From contig NCBV01000003.1 of assembly GCA_002279355.1 (NCBI GenBank), positions 1 to 64,000 of the forward strand: a stretch of DNA of 64,000 nt. Reading direction: 5' to 3'. The translations under genes and the position numbers were made by a program. Source of the DNA: Acidiphilium sp. 37-60-79 (GTDB lineage Bacteria > Pseudomonadota > Alphaproteobacteria > Acetobacterales > Acetobacteraceae). Positions 54,825 to 64,000 of this stretch are shown in pieces (position 1 is the first letter of the stretch; the number at the start of each line of letters is the position of its first letter). The notes below the pieces were generated by a model. That model was not told the origin of the DNA. It did no database searches and saw only the letters and a program-made list of their open reading frames with translations.

Positions 54825-55136
54825 TCAGGCTCCGATATGCGAGAGGGAGGGTTGAATATCGGCCAGTGGTTGGAAGCCGACTTCATAGAGTTCGGATATC
54901 TCGACGATGGAGCTTACGCGGGTCCAGAGCCGCGCGAGCAGGCCAGCGCGGATCAGCACACCAGGGCGCTCGCAAATGACATGCTCACCGAACAGGATTT
55001 CGTAGGGTGCATCGAGCACCATCACCACATCGCCTGCGCGGATCTCGACATTTTCGGGGATCGCGTGCGCGTGGAAGCTGGCGGGCGTTTGCTCGATATC
55101 AATGGAGCAACGGAGCGGAATATGTTCGCCAGCCAT
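54825..55136 (-). CDS. Small conserved-looking protein between puhC and acsF
   Basis: A 103-residue soluble protein (MAGEHIPLRCSIDIEQTPAS...) with mixed beta strands such as AGDVVMVLDAPYEILFGEHV and a helix ending SSIVEISELYEVGFQP. No known domain or enzyme motif is visible. Its stop is 3 bases before acsF and its ATG overlaps the puhC stop by one base, so it is coupled to both. Many photosynthesis clusters carry a small gene of this kind at this place, so a role in assembly or the cyclase step is likely but unproven. Confidence 0.8.
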   Translation of the reverse strand: MAGEHIPLRCSIDIEQTPASFHAHAIPENVEIRAGDVVMVLDAPYEILFGEHVICERPGVLIRAGLLARLWTRVSSIVEISELYEVGFQPLADIQPSLSHIGA

Positions 55137-55612
55137 TATAAACTCCTTTTCGGTTGGAGAAGAGCGGAAAATTGCGCTTGGTTCGACGGGCCAAAGGCTT
55201 GCAGGAAGATTTTTCGACCAGTAAGCGGATCATCCAAGAGCAACGCGCCGCCTCGTTGCGGGATGAGCAGAAACGGCGCGGTCCGCGGCTGACCTTCGCG
55301 TGCGCGGGCTTGCAGCATGGTGCGCATGGTGGTCCGCAGAAACGCATCTTGGGTTGGCGCGATGGTCGCAATTGGCGCGCCCGCGCCTGTGGTGACGGTA
55401 ATTGCATCCTGAGCTTGTTGGCGAAAAACCACAGCCACAGCATCGGCTTTCCAATTCACCGGGTGGCCGCCCGCATGGTTGATCCGGGCGACGGCGGCGA
55501 GGGCGATGGTGCCAATCATCAGTGATCCAGCCGCAATCAGCGCCCAGCGCGGCACATGCGGCGCTTCGTCACGCATGTTTGGTCCACCGCGCTGGGTTTG
55601 GACGCCACTCAT
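55136..55612 (-). CDS. puhC: Photosynthetic complex assembly protein PuhC
   Basis: A 158-residue bitopic membrane protein: a cytoplasmic N-terminus, one helix (WALIAAGSLMIGTIALAAVA) near residue 25, then a periplasmic domain with FLLIPQRGGALLLDDPLTGR. PuhC supports reaction-centre and light-harvesting complex accumulation in purple bacteria. It overlaps puhB by 4 bases and the following small gene by one. Confidence 0.9.
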   Translation of the reverse strand: MSGVQTQRGGPNMRDEAPHVPRWALIAAGSLMIGTIALAAVARINHAGGHPVNWKADAVAVVFRQQAQDAITVTTGAGAPIATIAPTQDAFLRTTMRTMLQARAREGQPRTAPFLLIPQRGGALLLDDPLTGRKIFLQAFGPSNQAQFSALLQPKRSL

Positions 55613-56268
55613 GCCGCGCGCGCTTGACCCAGGGCCGGCTGCTTGGCCCGCACTGGCGAGGGCTGGTCGCGCAGCACAAAGCCAGCGGCTTCACCTTGAT
55701 GCGCGGCCCAGGCATCGGCGAGAAGTTTGGCCACCGGTTCTGCATCACGCACGGCGCGCAGCATCGGCTCGGTGCCCGCCTTTTTGCCCGCTTTGACGTG
55801 AGGCCACAGCAAAATATAGGACAGGCGAGAGCGGTCATCGAGCGTGAGAGGAATATCGCCAATACCATCGGCGCCAATCCGGATTCCTGCCGCCTCGATT
55901 TTTGCAAAGGGTAAGTTGAGATGTTTGCGAATGCTTGCACCGTGGGCAATCACCACGCGGCGAGACGTGATTGTGTAGATGGTGCTGCGGGCCGTCAACC
56001 AAGCCATCAGCGTAACCAGTGCCAGGGCTAACGCACCGAGGCCAATCGCCCAGACGGCGGAGGCCAATATTTCGCGCAGGCCATAGCCAGCGAATGTCGC
56101 ACTCACCAAGCTCCACACCACGATGACGCCGACATAGATGCTCAGCATGCGCAGGCGGAACGCGCCCATCAGTAAGCTGCGAAAGCCGGGCTTGCCCTGC
56201 CAGAGCAGGGTTTCGCCCATCGGCAGGCCGTGCGGCAGGCCATCCGGCGTGATTGAGGGATTGCTCAT
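55609..56268 (-). CDS. puhB: Photosynthetic complex assembly protein PuhB
   Basis: A 219-residue membrane protein with about two or three helices and a PH-like domain, seen in LLWQGKPGFRSLLMGAFRLR and TARSTIYTITSRRVVIAHG. PuhB assists assembly of the reaction centre and the RC-LH1 complex. It overlaps puhA and puhC by 4 bases each, as in other purple bacteria. Confidence 0.92.
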   Translation of the reverse strand: MSNPSITPDGLPHGLPMGETLLWQGKPGFRSLLMGAFRLRMLSIYVGVIVVWSLVSATFAGYGLREILASAVWAIGLGALALALVTLMAWLTARSTIYTITSRRVVIAHGASIRKHLNLPFAKIEAAGIRIGADGIGDIPLTLDDRSRLSYILLWPHVKAGKKAGTEPMLRAVRDAEPVAKLLADAWAAHQGEAAGFVLRDQPSPVRAKQPALGQARAA

Positions 56269-57038
56269 AGGTAGGGCTCCGAACGCTGTGGTGTCGCGTA
56301 GAGATGGCCGGAGGCAAAATAGGCCATCAGCCGGTCCTCTTCGCGCGGGGAGATGCGGTTAGGCTCAGCAAGAGAAGGTGCCTCGGCGAATTGTTGTGCG
56401 GTAACTGACGCGACTTTAACTTTGATCGCGCTACCCGAGCCTTGCACGCAAACCAAGGTGGCAGGAAACATCACGCGGCGGGTTGGGGTGGTGGCGGCGT
56501 CCGCTTCGTACCAAACCAACTGCTGGTCTGCGAGATCAACCCAAAGATCGACGACGGTGCCTGCCGTTTTGCCATCCAGTGTGATCACCGGGGCGCCGCG
56601 AGGATCAGGATCTTCGCTGGCGACACTATAGCCGTGCGCGATGCGAATGGGCACGATGCGATCCTCGCCTTCGGGCATTTTTTCGGGTTCGTTATCGCGC
56701 TGGGTGTACGAGGCGGGGCCAAGCCCATCTTGCATCGGGTTGCCGAGCGGGATAATCGGTGCGCCTTCCCACGGCGCTGACTGCCGGGCATTGAGCACCT
56801 CGAGCGGTTCATTCCACGGCACCGATTTGGTTTTGCCGTTTGGCAGCAGGAATGTTTTTGGAGACGGCACCGGAACCAAGCCGGTCGGGCGTTCGCCGGG
56901 GCGGTTGGTGACCAGCGGATAGCCTTCGCGCTTATTTTCTTTGATCAGATACCAGATCAACGCAGCAAAGAATATCCAGAACGCATAGAGCACGAGCTGG
57001 GCTACATCGATATAAGGGGTTATGGCGCCGGTTTGCAT
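56265..57038 (-). CDS. puhA: Photosynthetic reaction centre H subunit
   Basis: The H subunit caps the L and M subunits on the cytoplasmic side. The 257-residue protein has one membrane helix (AQLVLYAFWIFFAALIWYLI) followed by NKREGYPLVTNRPGERP, the classic H-subunit junction, and a cytoplasmic PRC-barrel domain containing GAPVITLDGKTAGTVVDLWV. GAGGT precedes the ATG at 57038. Other reaction-centre genes (pufLM) are outside the window. Confidence 0.96.
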   Translation of the reverse strand: MQTGAITPYIDVAQLVLYAFWIFFAALIWYLIKENKREGYPLVTNRPGERPTGLVPVPSPKTFLLPNGKTKSVPWNEPLEVLNARQSAPWEGAPIIPLGNPMQDGLGPASYTQRDNEPEKMPEGEDRIVPIRIAHGYSVASEDPDPRGAPVITLDGKTAGTVVDLWVDLADQQLVWYEADAATTPTRRVMFPATLVCVQGSGSAIKVKVASVTAQQFAEAPSLAEPNRISPREEDRLMAYFASGHLYATPQRSEPYL

Positions 57039-57051
57039 GACAGACCTCGTG

Positions 57052-58512
57052 TTAGAGTTGTGCTGATAAAGATCGAGCGGGTCGGCTGGTCTTAGCGATG
57101 ATTTGACCTGGTTCGTCGCGGCGGACCAACGGGCCAATGGCGATAAGTGTGATGAAGAGGAGCAAGAGTTCGACTTCGTAGACAGCCAGATATCCTGAAG
57201 CTTGCCCGTTGATCGCCGGTCCTAACGCGCCGGATTGCGCAAGCGCGCCGACGAGGTGACGCAGGAGGCCCGCGGTCGCGATTGCGCAGCCGGCGGCGAG
57301 GGCTTGCACAGCACCCCAAGCGCCGAGTGCGAGGCCGCTCATACCGCCCACCACGCGGCCCATCGCGTCCGACAGGGTGCTGAGCAGGAACAGGCCGCCG
57401 CCAAGACCCACCAGGAATACGCCAGCCGCAAATAATGGTGGTAAATTCAGCGGGCTTGAGAAAATTACGGCACAGAATGCAAACAGGCCGATGATCGCCC
57501 CGAGGGCCGCGAGCCGATACGGATCGGCGCCGCGTGCGAGACGTTTGCCGCCAAATACGAAGGCGATGCCAGCGCCCACGGCAAGCATGGCCGTCAGTGC
57601 TGTGGTTTGGCCGACCGCGAGATGCAGAATTTGGCCGCCATAGGGCTCCAATAAAATATCCTGCATCGAGAAAGCAAGCGTGCCAAGACCGATGGTGACC
57701 AAACGGCGGATTGCGCGGGGTTGGGTGCGAAACAGTGTCCAGGCATGGCGCAAGGTGCGCTCACCGGCGGTGGCGGTAAGGACCGCAACCTGGGCATCGC
57801 TGCGGCGGGGCTCTTGCTTCCACATGGCCACACCGTTCAAAATCATGGTGATCGCGGCGGTCCCTTGCAAAACCTGGATCAGCCGCACAAGGCTGAAGGG
57901 GGTGAGCAGAGCGCCATAGATCAACGCGCCGCCAATCATGCCGACCAGGAGGCCCGAGGATAGCATGGCTACGACTTTCGGACGTGCGGCTTCGGGGGCT
58001 AGATCGGTCGCGAGCGCAAGCCCCGCCGTTTGCACCGTGTGCATGCCAAGCCCAACCATCAAAAACGCCAAAGCGGCACCGATATCGCCGATCGCCGGAC
58101 CGATATGGGTGCGCACATGACCCGATAGCACGATCAGCGCGAACGGCATGATTGCGAAGCCACCAAATTGGCCCATCGTGCCAAACCAGATGAATGGCAC
58201 GCGGCGCCAACCGAATGCCGAGCGGTGATGATCCGACCGAAAGCCAATGATCGCGCGGGCGGGCGCTAACAAGAGTGGGACGGCGATCATGAGTGAAACC
58301 AACGCCGCCGAGACGCGCAGCTCCACAATCATGACCCGGTTTAGCGTGCCGATCATCAGCGCCAAAGCCAGGCCGACCGTGACCTGGAATAAGGAGAGAC
58401 GCAGCAAACGGCGCATCGGCAATTCTGGCGTTGCCGCGTCAGCAAAGGGAAGCCAGCTCGCATCAAGCCGCATCCAAAATGGTGCCATTTTGCTGGGGCT
58501 GTTGAGTTTCAC
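57052..58512 (-). CDS. lhaA: LhaA, bacteriochlorophyll delivery (BCD/PucC) family transporter
   Basis: A 486-residue 12-helix membrane protein of the PucC/LhaA branch of the major facilitator superfamily. It includes LLRLSLFQVTVGLALALMIG, the conserved GFRSDHHRSAFGWRRVPFIW and GLGMHTVQTAGLALATDLAP. LhaA promotes assembly of the LH1 antenna, presumably by handling bacteriochlorophyll. It lies between bchM and puhA, the canonical place, and overlaps bchM by 4 bases. Confidence 0.95.
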   Translation of the reverse strand: MKLNSPSKMAPFWMRLDASWLPFADAATPELPMRRLLRLSLFQVTVGLALALMIGTLNRVMIVELRVSAALVSLMIAVPLLLAPARAIIGFRSDHHRSAFGWRRVPFIWFGTMGQFGGFAIMPFALIVLSGHVRTHIGPAIGDIGAALAFLMVGLGMHTVQTAGLALATDLAPEAARPKVVAMLSSGLLVGMIGGALIYGALLTPFSLVRLIQVLQGTAAITMILNGVAMWKQEPRRSDAQVAVLTATAGERTLRHAWTLFRTQPRAIRRLVTIGLGTLAFSMQDILLEPYGGQILHLAVGQTTALTAMLAVGAGIAFVFGGKRLARGADPYRLAALGAIIGLFAFCAVIFSSPLNLPPLFAAGVFLVGLGGGLFLLSTLSDAMGRVVGGMSGLALGAWGAVQALAAGCAIATAGLLRHLVGALAQSGALGPAINGQASGYLAVYEVELLLLFITLIAIGPLVRRDEPGQIIAKTSRPARSLSAQL

Positions 58513-59206
58513 CGTTTCAACTCCAGGGCTTTGGAGAAATAAAATCCACTAGTAATTTTTTCAGTGCGCCCGATCGAGAATGCGGCAAGGTTCGGGGTGG
58601 CGCGGATGGCCTGATGCAGCGCGCCCTCGCGGAGCGGCTCGATCATGGGGGCACGGTCCCCACGGGGGAATTGCCGGCCGACGGCGCGCATCGTCGCAAG
58701 CAGCGGCGTGCTCGGTGCGAAGGTGAATAAAATCGCGCGATCAACGCGAGGCGCAAGGCCGGCTAACGCGGCAACCACCATCGGCGCGGAATAATGGATT
58801 AGAGAGTCCATTGCGACTACATAATCGAAACGACCATGCGCGGGATCGAGCATGTCGCCCGCACTGAATTGGATGCGCGCCATCGCCATGTCATTGGTTG
58901 CGCGGTCACGGGCAATGCCGATCAATTGCGGCGAAATGTCGATACCGACCACATCCGCGCCCCTTCGTGCGGCTTCCAGCGCAAGGGCGCCGGTTCCGCA
59001 CCCGGCATCGAGCAGGCGAGCACCGGTCAAATCATCGGGCAGCATGGAAAGCAAGGTTGCGCGCATTGCCTCGCGCCCGGCCCGGACGGTGGCGCGGATA
59101 CGGCCCAGCGGCGCATCCGAGGTCATCCGCGCCCAAGCCGCCAACGCGGTGCGATCGAAATAGGTTTCGATTTCGCTCCGCCGACGCTCGTAAGTCGAGG
59201 TGCTCA

Positions 59207-59207
<1 letters not shown>
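58509..59207 (-). CDS. bchM: Magnesium-protoporphyrin IX methyltransferase
   Basis: BchM methylates the metallated protoporphyrin made by the BchHID chelatase, using S-adenosylmethionine. The 232-residue protein has the methyltransferase motif LLDAGCGTGALALEAARRGA near residue 64, VVGIDISPQLIGIAR next, and DYVVAMDSLIHY later. It overlaps bchL by one base and lhaA by four. Confidence 0.95.
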
Positions 59208-63736
<4,529 letters not shown>

Positions 63737-63762
<26 letters not shown>

Positions 63763-64000
63763 TGTATAAAGTCTCAATGGTTATAACGCTCACGCCTTGT
63801 TCGGCGGCAAAAGTCTCGGTGTTTCGGCGGGCTTTACCCCGCACGAAGAACGGGATTTTTTTCAACTCGGCCTCAGCGGCTTGATCCCAGCCCGAGAAGG
63901 TGGTGGCGGGGCGGACCGCAACTTCACCGCCCAGATGGGAGGGGGCGGCATCGGCGTGAAACTCGAAATCCTCTCGGAACATGCCGATCAAATGTTCCTC
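63737..64000 (-). CDS. bchB: Light-independent protochlorophyllide reductase subunit B, C-terminal part
   Basis: The last 87 or so residues of BchB are present and the frame continues beyond the window edge. The start codon-like ATG at 63991 lies inside the gene: the preceding codons read EEHLI, and [14 protein letters not shown] is typical of BchB. The end has the C-terminal helical part with [25 protein letters not shown], quoted as [19 protein letters not shown], which contributes to substrate binding. It is followed by bchH with a 26-base overlap, as expected in a bchFNBHLM operon. Confidence 0.93.

Overview
The window comes from an alphaproteobacterium with an aerobic-type purple-bacterial photosynthesis gene cluster, most likely an acidophilic member of the Acetobacteraceae. 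This is inferred from gene content and order, since no rRNA or other taxonomic marker is present. The right end (50.6-64 kb, all minus strand) carries the conserved block bchB-bchH-bchL-bchM-lhaA-puhA-puhB-puhC-orf103-acsF-puhE-hemA, and nearly every gene overlaps or almost touches the next. It covers tetrapyrrole entry (HemA), metal insertion (BchH), methylation (BchM), the oxidative cyclase (AcsF), dark protochlorophyllide reduction (BchL, BchB), the reaction-centre H subunit (PuhA) and assembly factors.

The most unusual object is the puhE gene. Its product is a 614-residue fusion of the PuhE membrane protein with a complete CobW-type (COG0523) metallochaperone GTPase holding an 18-histidine loop. 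It lies in the same operon as the chelatase subunit BchH, whose homologue CobN is the classical partner of CobW. This suggests dedicated metal delivery for bacteriochlorophyll or reaction-centre assembly, perhaps zinc.

The left part (0.2-2.9 kb) holds purB, an NRDE/TANGO2 protein and a secreted YceI protein. From 2.9 to 12 kb (minus) lies an atu/liu-type cluster for branched acyl-CoA breakdown: acyl-CoA synthetase, BKACE cleavage enzyme, biotin-dependent carboxylase alpha and beta, hydratase, acyl-CoA dehydrogenase and SDR. It is divergent from an SCP2 protein and a MerR/LiuR-like regulator across a palindromic operator candidate. A beta-oxidation set (thiolase, FadJ-like protein, CaiB-family transferase) follows to 17.3 kb.

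The middle is a mosaic of housekeeping and transport genes: nitroreductase, aroC, an unrecognised 407-residue protein, NIPSNAP, an OprB porin, amtB with a sigma-54 promoter and an unusual active-site Glu, era-rnc-lepB, a D,D-carboxypeptidase, fusA, and a Sel1 protein. At 32.2-37.8 kb is an operon with a LysR regulator, a hydrolase, a polar amino-acid ABC transporter and a fumarase/aspartase-superfamily lyase. A TauE/SafE exporter, lptB-lptA-lptC-kdsD, an RNase D-like exonuclease, tRNA-Leu(CAG), an NDUFA9-like protein and gltD-gltB follow.

Intergenic gaps carry related palindromic repeats (about 20.5, 21.2, 24.2-24.3, 30.6 and 50.6 kb). They look like bidirectional terminators or REP-like elements, and some supply the stop codon of the adjacent gene. 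No insertion sequence, prophage, CRISPR array or rRNA was seen.
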